Shown here piece by piece: positions 1 to 8,979 of a stretch of 64,000 bases of DNA; within the stretch, counting starts at the first letter, position 1, and each line of letters starts with the position of its first letter. The translations under genes were made by a program, and so were the position numbers. The notes under the pieces were generated by a model. That model saw nothing but the letters and a program-made list of their open reading frames with translations. It did no database searches and was not told the origin of the DNA. The stretch comes from Cupriavidus alkaliphilus (lineage in GTDB: Bacteria > Pseudomonadota > Gammaproteobacteria > Burkholderiales > Burkholderiaceae), in contig NZ_FMAD01000003.1 of the NCBI RefSeq assembly GCF_900094595.1, positions 1 through 64,000 of the forward strand. The letters run 5' to 3'.

Positions 1-113
1 GCTGGGCCGCGCATATCATCGAGCAGCGCATCGACAACAAGATCATCCGCCCCAGCGCCAACTACACCGGGCCGGAGAACCTGAAGTTCGTGCCGATCAA
101 GGATCGCAAGTAA
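1..113 (+). CDS. prpC: 2-methylcitrate synthase, C-terminal end (partial)
   Basis: Only the last 36 codons are present, read in the frame that begins at base 3 and ends at TAA 111-113. The tail contains [18 protein letters not shown], the typical C-terminus of the citrate synthase family member PrpC, which joins propionyl-CoA and oxaloacetate to make 2-methylcitrate. The identification is supported by acnD and prpF directly downstream, the usual gene order of the AcnD-type methylcitrate cycle in betaproteobacteria. The 5' part lies outside the window. Confidence 0.85.
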   Translation, partial: WAAHIIEQRIDNKIIRPSANYTGPENLKFVPIKDRK

Positions 114-167
114 GACCGGCTGCCGGATTGCCCTGCGTCGGGTTGCATTGAATCCGAGCCTGCGGGC

Positions 168-210
168 AAAGGGGTAGTTGGTCGCCGACACGGGGCCACT
201 ACCCCTTTTT
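168..210 (+). terminator. Intrinsic terminator or attenuator between prpC and acnD
   Basis: A perfect 11-bp stem pairs AAAGGGGTAGT (168-178) with ACTACCCCTTT (198-208), and the hairpin runs into a T run. It stands only 27 nt before the acnD start codon, so it either ends most prpC transcripts or attenuates read-through into acnD. No convincing separate promoter fits into the 26 nt after it. Confidence 0.75.
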
Positions 211-236
211 CATACTTATATAGATTTCCCTACACC

Positions 237-2849
237 ATGAATTCTGCAAACCGCAAACCGCTACCGGGCACCAAGCTGGATTACTTCGACGCGCGCGCCG
301 CGGTCGAGGCGATCCAGCCGGGTGCCTACGACAAGCTGCCGTACACGTCGCGCGTGCTGGCAGAAAACCTGGTGCGCCGCTGCGACCCCGCCACCCTGAC
401 GGATTCGCTCAAGCAGCTGATCGAGCGCAAGCGCGACCTCGACTTCCCGTGGTTCCCCGCGCGCGTGGTGTGCCACGACATCCTGGGGCAGACCGCGCTG
501 GTGGACCTGGCCGGCCTGCGCGACGCCATTGCCGACCAGGGCGGCGACCCGGCCAAGGTCAACCCGGTGGTGCCGGTGCAGCTGATCGTCGACCACTCGC
601 TGGCGGTGGAGTGCGGTGGCTTCGATCCCGATGCCTTCGCCAAGAACCGCGCCATCGAAGACCGGCGCAACGAAGACCGTTTCCATTTCATCGACTGGAC
701 CAAGAAGGCGTTCAAGAACGTCGACGTGATCCCGCCGGGCAACGGCATCATGCACCAGATCAACCTGGAGAAGATGTCGCCGGTGATCCACGCTGACCAT
801 GGCGTGGCCTACCCCGATACCTGCGTCGGCACCGACAGCCACACCCCGCACGTCGATGCGCTGGGCGTGATCGCCATCGGCGTGGGCGGCCTGGAAGCCG
901 AGAACGTGATGCTCGGCCGCGCCTCGTGGATGCGCCTGCCGGATATCGTCGGCGTGGAGCTGACCGGCAAGCGCCAGCCCGGCATTACCGCCACCGACAT
1001 CGTGCTGGCGCTGACCGAGTTCCTGCGCAAGGAGAAGGTGGTCGGCGCCTACCTGGAATTCCGTGGCGAAGGCGCGTCGAGCCTGACGCTGGGCGACCGC
1101 GCCACCATCTCCAACATGGCCCCGGAATACGGCGCCACCGCGGCGATGTTCTTTATCGACGAGCAGACCATCGAGTACCTGCGCCTGACCGGCCGCACCG
1201 ACGAGCAGCTCAAGCTGGTCGAGACCTACGCGAAAACCGCCGGCCTGTGGGCGGATTCGCTGAAGAATGCCGAATACGAACGCGTGCTGAAGTTCGACCT
1301 GTCGAGCGTGGTGCGCAACATGGCCGGCCCGTCCAACCCGCACAAGCGCCTGCCGACCTCGGCACTGGCCGAGCGTGGCATCGCCGTGGACCTGGACAAG
1401 GCTCGCGCGCAGGAGGCCGAAGGCCTGATGCCCGATGGCGCCGTGATCATCGCCGCCATCACCAGCTGCACCAACACCAGCAACCCGCGCAACGTGATCG
1501 CCGCCGCGCTGCTGGCGCGCAACGCCAATGCGCGCGGCCTGACGCGCAAGCCGTGGGTCAAGTCGTCGCTGGCGCCTGGCTCCAAGGCGGTCGAGCTGTA
1601 CCTGGAAGAATCCAACCTGCTGCCCGACCTGGAAAAACTCGGCTTCGGCATCGTCGCCTTTGCCTGCACCACCTGCAACGGCATGTCCGGCGCGCTCGAC
1701 CCGAAGATCCAGCAGGAAATCATCGACCGCGACCTGTATGCCACCGCCGTGCTGTCCGGCAACCGCAACTTCGACGGCCGCATCCACCCGTATGCCAAGC
1801 AGGCCTTCCTGGCCTCGCCGCCGCTGGTGGTCGCCTACGCCATCGCCGGCACCATCCGCTTCGATATCGAGAAGGACGTGCTGGGCAACGACCAGGACGG
1901 CAAGCCGGTCTACCTGAAGGACATCTGGCCGACCGACGAAGAGATCGACGCCATCGTCAAGCAAAGCGTCAAGCCCGAGCAGTTCCGCAAGGTCTATGAG
2001 CCGATGTTCGCGCTGACCGCCGAGACCGGCGAGAGCGCCGCGCCGCTGTACGACTGGCGCCCGCAGAGCACCTATATCCGCCGTCCGCCGTACTGGGAAG
2101 GCGCGCTGGCCGGCGAGCGCACGCTGCAGGGCCTGCGTCCGCTGGCGGTGCTGGGCGACAACATCACCACCGACCACCTGTCGCCGTCCAACGCGATCCT
2201 GCTGAACAGCGCGGCCGGCGAGTACCTGGCCAGGATGGGCCTGCCGGAAGAGGACTTCAACTCGTACGCGACGCACCGGGGCGACCACCTGACGGCGCAG
2301 CGCGCCACCTTCGCCAACCCCACCCTGATCAATGAAATGGCCGTGGTCGACGGCCAGGTCAAGAAGGGTTCGCTGGCGCGCATCGAGCCGGAAGGCAAGG
2401 TGGTGCGCATGTGGGAAGCGATCGAGACCTACATGGACCGCAAGCAGCCGCTGATCATCATCGCCGGCGCGGACTATGGCCAGGGCTCGTCGCGCGACTG
2501 GGCCGCCAAGGGCGTGCGCCTGGCCGGCGTGGAAGCCATCGTCGCCGAAGGCTTCGAGCGCATCCACCGCACCAACCTGATCGGCATGGGCGTGCTGCCG
2601 CTGGAGTTCAAGCCGGGCGTGAACCGCCTGACACTGGGACTGGACGGCACCGAGACCTACGACGTGATCGGCGAACGCCAGCCGCGCGCGACGCTGACGC
2701 TGGTGGTGCATCGCAAGAACGGCGAGCGCGTGGAAGTGCCGGTGACCTGCCGTCTCGACAGCGACGAGGAAGTGTCGATCTACGAGGCTGGCGGAGTACT
2801 GCAGCGGTTTGCGCAGGACTTCCTGGAGTCGAACAAGGCGGCGGCTTGA
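237..2849 (+). CDS. acnD: Fe/S-dependent 2-methylcitrate dehydratase AcnD
   Basis: This 870-residue aconitase-superfamily enzyme dehydrates 2-methylcitrate to 2-methyl-trans-aconitate in the cytosol and works with PrpF in propionate catabolism. The [4Fe-4S] ligands are visible as C411 in SCTNTSNP and C477/C480 in ACTTCNG. The swivel domain follows in the C-terminal third, with the GSSRDWAAKG substrate-binding loop. Length and the neighbouring prpC and prpF favour AcnD over the housekeeping aconitase AcnA, although AcnA paralogs look similar. No Shine-Dalgarno is obvious before the ATG. A large antisense open frame covers this gene and prpF but is a product of high GC. Confidence 0.93.
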   Translation: MNSANRKPLPGTKLDYFDARAAVEAIQPGAYDKLPYTSRVLAENLVRRCDPATLTDSLKQLIERKRDLDFPWFPARVVCHDILGQTALVDLAGLRDAIADQGGDPAKVNPVVPVQLIVDHSLAVECGGFDPDAFAKNRAIEDRRNEDRFHFIDWTKKAFKNVDVIPPGNGIMHQINLEKMSPVIHADHGVAYPDTCVGTDSHTPHVDALGVIAIGVGGLEAENVMLGRASWMRLPDIVGVELTGKRQPGITATDIVLALTEFLRKEKVVGAYLEFRGEGASSLTLGDRATISNMAPEYGATAAMFFIDEQTIEYLRLTGRTDEQLKLVETYAKTAGLWADSLKNAEYERVLKFDLSSVVRNMAGPSNPHKRLPTSALAERGIAVDLDKARAQEAEGLMPDGAVIIAAITSCTNTSNPRNVIAAALLARNANARGLTRKPWVKSSLAPGSKAVELYLEESNLLPDLEKLGFGIVAFACTTCNGMSGALDPKIQQEIIDRDLYATAVLSGNRNFDGRIHPYAKQAFLASPPLVVAYAIAGTIRFDIEKDVLGNDQDGKPVYLKDIWPTDEEIDAIVKQSVKPEQFRKVYEPMFALTAETGESAAPLYDWRPQSTYIRRPPYWEGALAGERTLQGLRPLAVLGDNITTDHLSPSNAILLNSAAGEYLARMGLPEEDFNSYATHRGDHLTAQRATFANPTLINEMAVVDGQVKKGSLARIEPEGKVVRMWEAIETYMDRKQPLIIIAGADYGQGSSRDWAAKGVRLAGVEAIVAEGFERIHRTNLIGMGVLPLEFKPGVNRLTLGLDGTETYDVIGERQPRATLTLVVHRKNGERVEVPVTCRLDSDEEVSIYEAGGVLQRFAQDFLESNKAAA

Positions 2850-2881
2850 GCTTTGGCTGCAACCGAAGCCGACGGTGTGCT

Positions 2882-3003
2882 CCCCTCTCCCGGTTGCGGG
2901 AGAGGGGTCGGGGTGAGGGCCGGCGCGTCCAGTACCGAAGCGCCTGACTTCGTGGAGGCTCCCGCCCTTACCCCCACCCCTCTCCCACTTCGCGGGAGAG
3001 GGG
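2882..3003. repeat. Paired CTCTCCC/GGGAGAG intergenic repeat elements (REP-like)
   Basis: Two copies of a roughly 40-bp element face each other. The first (2882-2920) has a CCCCTCTCCC/GGGAGAGGGG hairpin followed by TCGGGGTGAGGGC. The second (about 2963-3003) is its inverted copy, beginning GCCCTTACCCCCACCCC and ending in the same hairpin. The pair can therefore fold as two hairpins or one long cruciform. Such elements recur between genes in beta- and gammaproteobacteria and give spurious open frames rich in the LTPTPLP peptide. Here they fill most of the acnD-prpF gap and could act in transcript processing. Confidence 0.8.
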
Positions 3004-3125
3004 ATCGTCCGCCAGGGGCGGTGGCATGCAATCAGCCACCCCGCATACGAACCGCGCGTTGCCTGCGCGCGCATTGATTCCCAGGCTGTACAAGGCCCCC
3101 GGCCTAACCACGACAAAACATTCCC

Positions 3126-4316
3126 ATGGCCCACGTACCCCAGATCAAGATCCCCGCCACGTACATCCGTGGCGGCACCAGCAAGGGCGTGTTCTTCCGC
3201 CTGCAAGACCTGCCCGAGCGCGCCCAGGTGCCGGGCCCCGCGCGCGACGCGCTGCTGCTGCGCGTGATCGGCAGCCCCGATCCCTATGGCAAGCAGATCG
3301 ACGGCATGGGCGCGGCCACCTCCAGCACCAGCAAGACCGTGATCCTGTCGAAGAGCACGCGTCCGGATCACGATGTCGACTACCTGTTCGGCCAGGTCTC
3401 GATCGACCAGCCCTTTGTCGACTGGAGCGGCAACTGCGGCAACCTGTCGGCCGCGGTCGGCCCGTTCGCCGTCAGCGCCGGCCTGGTCGACCCGAGCCGC
3501 ATTCCGCAGAACGGCGTGGCCGTGGTGCGCATCTGGCAGGCCAATATCGGCAAGACCATTATCGGCCATGTGCCCATCACCAACGGCGCAGTGCAGGAAA
3601 CCGGTGACTTCGAACTCGACGGCGTGACCTTCCCGGCCGCCGAAGTCCAGCTCGAGTTCATGGACCCGGCCGCCGATGAAGAAGGCGCGGGCGGCGCGAT
3701 GTTCCCGACCGGCAATGTCGTCGATGACCTGGAGGTGCCGGGGGTCGGCACGCTCAAGGCAACCATGATCAACGCCGGCATCCCGACCATCTTCGTCAAC
3801 GCCGAGAGCATCGGCTACACCGGCACCGAGCTGCAGGACGCCATCAACAGCGACACCAGGGCGCTGGCGATGTTCGAGACCATCCGCGCCCATGGCGCGC
3901 TGCGCATGGGGCTGATCCAGGACATCGACGAGGCGGCCCGGCGCCAGCACACGCCCAAGGTCGCGTTCGTGGCCAGGCCGGTGGACTACACCGCCTCCAG
4001 CGGCAAGCAGGTGGCCGCGGCCGACGTCGACCTGCTGGTGCGCGCGCTGTCGATGGGCAAGCTCCACCATGCCATGATGGGCACGGCGGCGGTGGCAATC
4101 GGCACCGCGGCGGCCATCCCCGGCACGCTGGTCAACCTGGCGGCCGGCGGCGGCGAACGCAACGCGGTCCGGTTCGGGCATCCGTCCGGCACGCTGCGCG
4201 TCGGCGCCGAGGCGCAGCTGGTCGATGGGGAATGGGTGGTCAGGAAGGCCATCATGAGCCGCAGCGCGCGCGTGCTGATGGAAGGCTGGGTGCGCGTGCC
4301 CGGCGACGCGTTCTGA
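3126..4316 (+). CDS. prpF: 2-methylaconitate cis-trans isomerase PrpF
   Basis: The 396-residue product matches the PrpF/DUF453 family (diaminopimelate-epimerase-like fold). It converts 2-methyl-trans-aconitate made by AcnD to 2-methyl-cis-aconitate. Family signatures include TYIRGGTSKGVFF near residue 15, GSPDPYGKQIDGMG and the DWSGNCGNLSAAVGPFA segment around residues 99-115. It needs no metal and is required where AcnD replaces PrpD. It lies 276 nt after acnD beyond a pair of repeat hairpins, so it may be expressed at a different level. No strong ribosome binding site is seen. Confidence 0.93.
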   Translation: MAHVPQIKIPATYIRGGTSKGVFFRLQDLPERAQVPGPARDALLLRVIGSPDPYGKQIDGMGAATSSTSKTVILSKSTRPDHDVDYLFGQVSIDQPFVDWSGNCGNLSAAVGPFAVSAGLVDPSRIPQNGVAVVRIWQANIGKTIIGHVPITNGAVQETGDFELDGVTFPAAEVQLEFMDPAADEEGAGGAMFPTGNVVDDLEVPGVGTLKATMINAGIPTIFVNAESIGYTGTELQDAINSDTRALAMFETIRAHGALRMGLIQDIDEAARRQHTPKVAFVARPVDYTASSGKQVAAADVDLLVRALSMGKLHHAMMGTAAVAIGTAAAIPGTLVNLAAGGGERNAVRFGHPSGTLRVGAEAQLVDGEWVVRKAIMSRSARVLMEGWVRVPGDAF

Positions 4317-4394
4317 GCTGGCAAGCGCAAGGCCCGCGCCGGCCAGCCGGGCCTCGCCAAAGTATGCGCCTGGAGTTATGGCGGCGGCGGTTTC

Positions 4395-4455
4395 ATGCCG
4401 AATCGGCATAACCCTTGCGCCGCCCTTCCAACGCGAATTTCTCCTCACGTATAGT
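4395..4455 (+). promoter_or_regulatory. Candidate promoter of the asparaginase gene with a small inverted repeat
   Basis: A TATAGT hexamer (4450-4455) lies 149 nt before the ansB start. A poor -35 match, TTCCAA, sits 18 nt upstream of it. Just before this is the inverted repeat ATGCCG-AAT-CGGCAT (4395-4409), which could be an operator. The rest of the 287-nt gap after prpF shows no gene. Confidence 0.3.
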
Positions 4456-4603
4456 CTCTGCCGCTGCCCGCGCCGGGTTCTGCACCACAGTCCCGGCACG
4501 CGGACAGCCACCGACTGAACACGGACGGCACCATTCCACCCATAAGGTATGTCGTGCCGCTTCCAGTACGGGCCACACGTTCGTATAGATACCGAGGAGA
4601 AAC

Positions 4604-5728
4604 ATGAAACATTCCGCCCGCGTCACCACGCTGGCCGCTGCCCTGCTGTCGGCGAGCCTGATCACCGGCGCCGCCCACGCCCAGCTCGCGCCCGCGGCCC
4701 AGCCTGCCGCCGCCGCTGCCACGGCTCCGGCCGAAGCGCGCAAGGCCAACATCGTCATCATCGGCACCGGCGGCACCATTGCCGGCGCCGGCGCCGCGGC
4801 GACCAACACTGCCGCCTACCAGTCCGCCGTGGTCCCGGTCGACAAGATCATCGCCTCGGTGCCGGAAGTCTCCAAGGTTGCCAACGTCAAGGGCGAGCAG
4901 ATCTTCCAGATCGGTTCGGAGAGTTTCAACAACGAACGCCTGCTCAAGCTCGCCAAGCGCGTGTCGGAATTGCTCAAGCAGCCTGACGTCGACGGCATCG
5001 TGATCACGCATGGCACCGACACCATCGAGGAAACCGCTTATTTCCTCAACCTGACGCTGAAGAGCGACAAGCCGGTGGTGGTGGTGGGCTCGATGCGCCC
5101 GGGCACCGCGCTGGGTGCAGACGGCGCGCTGAACCTCTACGACGCCGTGCTGGTCGCCGCCAACCCGGCGTCCAAGGGCAAGGGCACGCTGGCGGTGCTG
5201 AACGACGAGATCCACACCGGCCGCGACGTCTCCAAGACCAACACCTTCAAGACCGAGACCTTCCGCTCGCCTTTCGGCCCGCTGGGCTACGTGGTCGAAG
5301 GCCGCACGCTGTTCTACCGCCTGCCGGCGCGTCCGCACACGCTGCAGACGCAGTGGGACATCGACAAGATCGACAAGCTGCCCGAGGTGGCGGTGGTCTA
5401 TGCCTACGGCAACGCCAACCCGGCGGCGGTCGAGGCGGCGGTTAAGAGCGGCGCCAAGGCCATCATCTATGCCGCCACCGGCAACGGCAGCGTCGGCGAC
5501 TACATGGTCGAGTCGCTCAAGGCCGCGCGCGCCAAGGGCGTGCAGATCGTGCGCGCGTCGCGCACCGGCAGCGGCGTGGTGGTGCGCAACGCCGAGCAGC
5601 CGGACGACAAGTACGACTGGATCGTCACCGATGACCAACTGCCGCAGAAGGCGCGCATCCTGATGGCGCTGGCGCTGACGCAGACCAACGACAGCAAGGC
5701 GCTGCAGCAGGTGTTCTGGAAGTACTGA
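4604..5728 (+). CDS. ansB: Periplasmic type II L-asparaginase/glutaminase
   Basis: The enzyme hydrolyses asparagine (and probably glutamine) to aspartate (glutamate) and ammonia. A cleavable signal peptide ends at AHA (residue 26), so the mature enzyme is periplasmic. An Ala/Pro-rich linker leads to the catalytic core. The nucleophile Thr55 lies in IIGTGGTIAG, Tyr72 fits the flexible-loop tyrosine, ITHGTDTIEET holds the second Thr-Asp pair, and HTGRDVSKTNT carries the active-site lysine. At 374 residues it has the length of the Pseudomonas glutaminase-asparaginase group. A good GAGGAG site precedes the ATG. It appears to be a single-gene unit. Confidence 0.93.
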   Translation: MKHSARVTTLAAALLSASLITGAAHAQLAPAAQPAAAAATAPAEARKANIVIIGTGGTIAGAGAAATNTAAYQSAVVPVDKIIASVPEVSKVANVKGEQIFQIGSESFNNERLLKLAKRVSELLKQPDVDGIVITHGTDTIEETAYFLNLTLKSDKPVVVVGSMRPGTALGADGALNLYDAVLVAANPASKGKGTLAVLNDEIHTGRDVSKTNTFKTETFRSPFGPLGYVVEGRTLFYRLPARPHTLQTQWDIDKIDKLPEVAVVYAYGNANPAAVEAAVKSGAKAIIYAATGNGSVGDYMVESLKAARAKGVQIVRASRTGSGVVVRNAEQPDDKYDWIVTDDQLPQKARILMALALTQTNDSKALQQVFWKY

Positions 5729-5785
5729 TCCAGGACAGTACCGGGTCGCCCAGCGCTAGCTCCTGGCCGATCCCGGAACTCAGGC

Positions 5786-5815
5786 GCTTCCCGACCCGCG
5801 GCCGGGCCGGGAAGC
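5786..5815. terminator. Possible convergent terminator hairpin
   Basis: GCTTCCCG (5786-5793) and CGGGAAGC (5808-5815) form an 8-bp GC-rich stem between the ends of the convergent asparaginase and galactose-oxidase-like genes. No U tract follows on either strand, so intrinsic termination is uncertain. Confidence 0.3.
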
Positions 5816-5828
5816 CCGGGGGGTGTCA

Positions 5829-7856
5829 TCAATCCGGCTCAGGGTCGCTCATGAGCTTGAGCACCAGGTGCCGGCCGTCGCTGACCGCACCGTTCCTGCC
5901 GACGACGTAAAGAAGGTAATCGCCGGCGATCGCCAGCCCCGGCAGCGGCGGCGCGGTGACCTCGAGCTTGCCGCCTTGCTGCGCGAACGGCAGCTTCACG
6001 TACTGGTTGCCCCAGGTCCAGTTGTGCGTGATCGGGCCGGTACGGATCATCGTTACCGATGCCACCTCGGTGCCGGACACCTCCAGCTTGAACTTGTTGC
6101 CGTGGCGGATGCTGGCCGGCGCATCGTCGATGACCGGCTTCGCACCCTTGAAGAAGTAAGGCGGCTTGTACTGCTCGATCACCGGGACGGCGGCATCCCG
6201 CTGCGCCTGCGTCTGCGGCGATCCCGGAATCAGGTTGACACGGTTGCCGCCCATGACCCAGACCGCCCCATTGGGCATCAGCAGCGCCGTGGAGTGATCG
6301 TGCCTTGGCACGGGAGACGACACCAGGTCGGTGCGGCGGCCGTCCGCCGGATTGAACATCTGATAGCGCAGGCTGTTGGTGCGTCCGCTCGTGCCACCAA
6401 CCACCAGCAGTTTCCCGTCCGGCAGGGCCACCACATTGTTTTGCGTGACTGGCTGGATGAGACTGGCGAGCGGCTTCCATTTCGGCGTCGCGCTGGAAAA
6501 ATCGATCGTTTCCGCGACCGCCGAGTCGGGCGTGTCGCCCCCGCTCGAGCCGCCGAACAGGAAGACCTCCTGCGACCAGGTGCCGTCCGCGCGAATCGTC
6601 ACCATCAGCACGCCGGCGCCGCTGTCGTGACCGTTCTGGGCGGTGTCGACAAAGGTCCAGTGATTCTGCGCGCGCGTGGCGACCAGCGGATCGGCGAGCG
6701 CGCCCTGGACGTCGAGCAGATAGGTATTGCCGCTGTAGAAGAACGGGTCGTATCCACCGATATTGAGCCCGCCCGGCTGGCCCGGGAGCGGCGGCACCAC
6801 CTCGGCCGTGACCGCAACCTTCCAGTCCTTCTCGTTCGGGCCGGTCTGGACGACAAAGGCGCGCGGATACATCGGCAACTGCTTCCATGCGTTTTCCAGG
6901 GCCACCGTCGTGTCGGTCTTGGGGTCGTAGACTTCCGGCACGCCCTGGCGCACCTTGGTGCTGCCGGCGTTGGCCGGCCCTACGCTGGTGTCCTGGTCGG
7001 AGCCGGACAGCACCAGGATCCTGCCGTCCGGCAAGGTCACCGCGGTCGGGTACCAGCGCTGGTATTTCAGGTCTGACGGGGTCGGCGGATCGGTGTTGTT
7101 CTCGTTGAGCGGATCGCAGTGAGACAGCACGCCGGTCGGATCCATTTCATAGCCGATTCTGACGCATGGCATCGGCCTTGGTACCCATGCCTCGGCTTTC
7201 GGATCGAAGATATTGATCTTCCTGCCGCCGTTGTTGCCGCCCTTGTCATGCAGCCCGACCACGTAGATCCGTCCATCCACGCCGGACACATGCCCATTGC
7301 AGAACAGGTTATAGCCCAGGCCCCTGGAAAAGCCGGCATCCGTGAAGAACCGGTCGGTGCTGCTGATGTCCGCGCTGGTCAGGTCGGCGATCGCGTTCTT
7401 GGTGAACACGCCGGTATCGATCATCGACTGCAGTCCGCACACATCCAGCAGCTGGGCGTTTTCGCGCTCGAGGTCCGGGCCGTAGCGGGACCAGCCGCTC
7501 TCGTCGAGCTGGCCAAGGCCGAACCCGCCCTGTACCAGTTCGATGTATTTCTGGTTGAATCCCGGAAATACATTGCTGCCGGGAACCGGCGCATTGAGAT
7601 AATGTTTTGGTTTATATTCCGACGGCCGCATCCAGACCAGCATGTTGGGGCAGGTCGAATATTTCTTGTTCCATATCAGCGTTGCATGGATAAAATCCTT
7701 GTGAGCCGGAACCAGGCCGCTCTTTTCTCCACATACCGCCGGACCGGCTTCGGGACACTCGACAGCCGCCCGCGCGGGGCCTGCCGGCACGACGACCAGC
7801 CATAACGAGCACGTGCCCGCCACTGCCGCCGCGAAAGTTTTTTGCACGGTCTTCAT
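5829..7856 (-). CDS. Secreted galactose oxidase/glyoxal oxidase-like beta-propeller protein with altered copper site
   Basis: I place the start at the ATG at 7856 because GGAGGAGGTG lies 7 nt upstream; the open frame runs 10 codons further. The 675-residue product has a signal peptide ending near AGPARA (residue 30), kelch-type propeller repeats (about 180-540) and a C-terminal Ig-like DUF1929-type domain (about 565-670). Compared with galactose oxidase, the thioether cysteine is C186 (FCNGHVSG), its partner is Y269 (RWYPTA), and the copper ligands are H521 and H611 (PITHNW). The axial tyrosine position appears as D520 (RHDHS). It may therefore oxidise an alcohol or aldehyde in an unusual way, or be inactive. 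The substrate is unknown. Confidence 0.8.
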   Translation of the reverse strand: MKTVQKTFAAAVAGTCSLWLVVVPAGPARAAVECPEAGPAVCGEKSGLVPAHKDFIHATLIWNKKYSTCPNMLVWMRPSEYKPKHYLNAPVPGSNVFPGFNQKYIELVQGGFGLGQLDESGWSRYGPDLERENAQLLDVCGLQSMIDTGVFTKNAIADLTSADISSTDRFFTDAGFSRGLGYNLFCNGHVSGVDGRIYVVGLHDKGGNNGGRKINIFDPKAEAWVPRPMPCVRIGYEMDPTGVLSHCDPLNENNTDPPTPSDLKYQRWYPTAVTLPDGRILVLSGSDQDTSVGPANAGSTKVRQGVPEVYDPKTDTTVALENAWKQLPMYPRAFVVQTGPNEKDWKVAVTAEVVPPLPGQPGGLNIGGYDPFFYSGNTYLLDVQGALADPLVATRAQNHWTFVDTAQNGHDSGAGVLMVTIRADGTWSQEVFLFGGSSGGDTPDSAVAETIDFSSATPKWKPLASLIQPVTQNNVVALPDGKLLVVGGTSGRTNSLRYQMFNPADGRRTDLVSSPVPRHDHSTALLMPNGAVWVMGGNRVNLIPGSPQTQAQRDAAVPVIEQYKPPYFFKGAKPVIDDAPASIRHGNKFKLEVSGTEVASVTMIRTGPITHNWTWGNQYVKLPFAQQGGKLEVTAPPLPGLAIAGDYLLYVVGRNGAVSDGRHLVLKLMSDPEPD

Positions 7857-8337
7857 GCCACACCTCCTCCAAGACCATTGCCCCAAAGACCCGGATTTTT
7901 TTCAATTTTTTTGGCTTTTCTTTAAATGCATAAATGTTGGTGGCGCGCAGCCTTGCACCGCCTTTTTTTGCATATCCGGTGGTGAGCATAAAATCAGTTT
8001 AGGCAGCGTTGTGGCCCGCTGATGCCCAGCTGGTGCACCTATGGTCGTACACGTATGTGACCCACCGCACAGACGTGATGCGTGACATCTGCCTGTCTGG
8101 TCGCCGGGTCAGGCCGGCCCGATCGACGAAGTTGCCCGCCTCATGGCGGCGTGGAATTTTTTTCGGTTCAGCCGGGATATGGTTCCGGCCGCGTTTGCAG
8201 CGAGCCCGGGCGAAAGCGAATCCTGGCAACTGCCAGCAGATCGCGCCAGTTTCACTGGCGCGCCTGGGTGCTAGGGGGAATTTCTGGCGGTTAATTGCGT
8301 TAATAGGATCGAACAGCACGCCCTTCAGCGCGCCGAC
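7857..8337. other. Intergenic stretch without a supported gene
   Basis: About 480 nt separate the oxidase-like gene from the thioesterase. The first 120 nt are strikingly T-rich on the plus strand (around 7895-7925), so the oxidase leader would be A-rich. No clear -35/-10 pair, tRNA or conserved reading frame was found. The rest has ordinary high GC and nothing recognisable. Confidence 0.5.
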
Positions 8338-8811
8338 TCAGAACATGGCGCTGCTCATCAAGGCCTTGGCGACCAGAACGCCCTCGTCGGGCGCTTCGGC
8401 GTACACCGAGACATCCGTCACCACCTGCCGGCGGCCACGCCGGGCCACCGACGCCACCGCCCGCAGCGCGGCCCCTTGTGCCGGCGCCAGATACTGGATC
8501 GACAGCGAACCGGTCGCTCCGCCTTTCACGTCGTCGGCACTTGCGCCAGACGCCGCCGCGGCCGCGCCGGCGATGTCGATCAGCGTGGCAATGACACCGC
8601 CGTGCACGATGCTGCCGTGGGTCACGTTGGTCGGCAGGAACGGCATCTCCAGTTCGACATGGTCCGGCGCCAGGCTTGCCAGCCGCACGCCGAGGGCGCG
8701 CGCCACGGGAGATCCCAGCAGCACGTTATCGACCATGGCGCGCATGCGCGGGTCGACGCCGGCTGGGCGGCGGTCTTGGGAAAGGGGCACGGCGGCGATG
8801 GTGTGGGGCAT
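8338..8811 (-). CDS. PaaI-type hotdog-fold thioesterase
   Basis: The start at 8811 has AGGAG seven nt upstream; the frame could extend 21 codons but without such a site. The 157-residue product carries the 4HBT signature HGGVIATLIDIAG (residues 70-82) with D79 in the usual acidic position, followed by SIQYLAPAQ and the hotdog core strands. Members hydrolyse acyl-CoA thioesters, often aromatic ones, in the cytosol. The substrate cannot be told from sequence. It stands alone between unrelated genes. Confidence 0.85.
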   Translation of the reverse strand: MPHTIAAVPLSQDRRPAGVDPRMRAMVDNVLLGSPVARALGVRLASLAPDHVELEMPFLPTNVTHGSIVHGGVIATLIDIAGAAAAASGASADDVKGGATGSLSIQYLAPAQGAALRAVASVARRGRRQVVTDVSVYAEAPDEGVLVAKALMSSAMF

Positions 8812-8939
8812 GGCTGGACTCCTGAAAAGGCGCGATTCCTGACGCAGCGTAATGGCGCCCGCGGCATGGCTCAATGACGTCCGAGGTAATCCCCCGCCCC
8901 CGCGGCACGCCTTTGGCCGGGCTGCCGCTGCGCTCCCGA

Positions 8940-8945
8940 TATAAT
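8940..8945 (+). promoter_or_regulatory. TATAAT -10 box before the DUF1289 gene
   Basis: A perfect TATAAT at 8940-8945 overlaps an upstream in-frame ATG (8944), which argues that this ATG is not the translation start. No good -35 hexamer is present at 17 nt, so an activator may be needed. Confidence 0.5.
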
Positions 8946-8979
8946 GGGCGGCCGTTTTACCCTCCGCCCTGCCGCCACC

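Noticed and set aside
261..4511. 1416-codon open frame on the minus strand across acnD and prpF
   Set aside because: It is antisense to two certain genes, has low-complexity His/Arg/Ala composition, and includes the repeat-derived peptide PHPDPSPATGRGE. It is a product of high GC.
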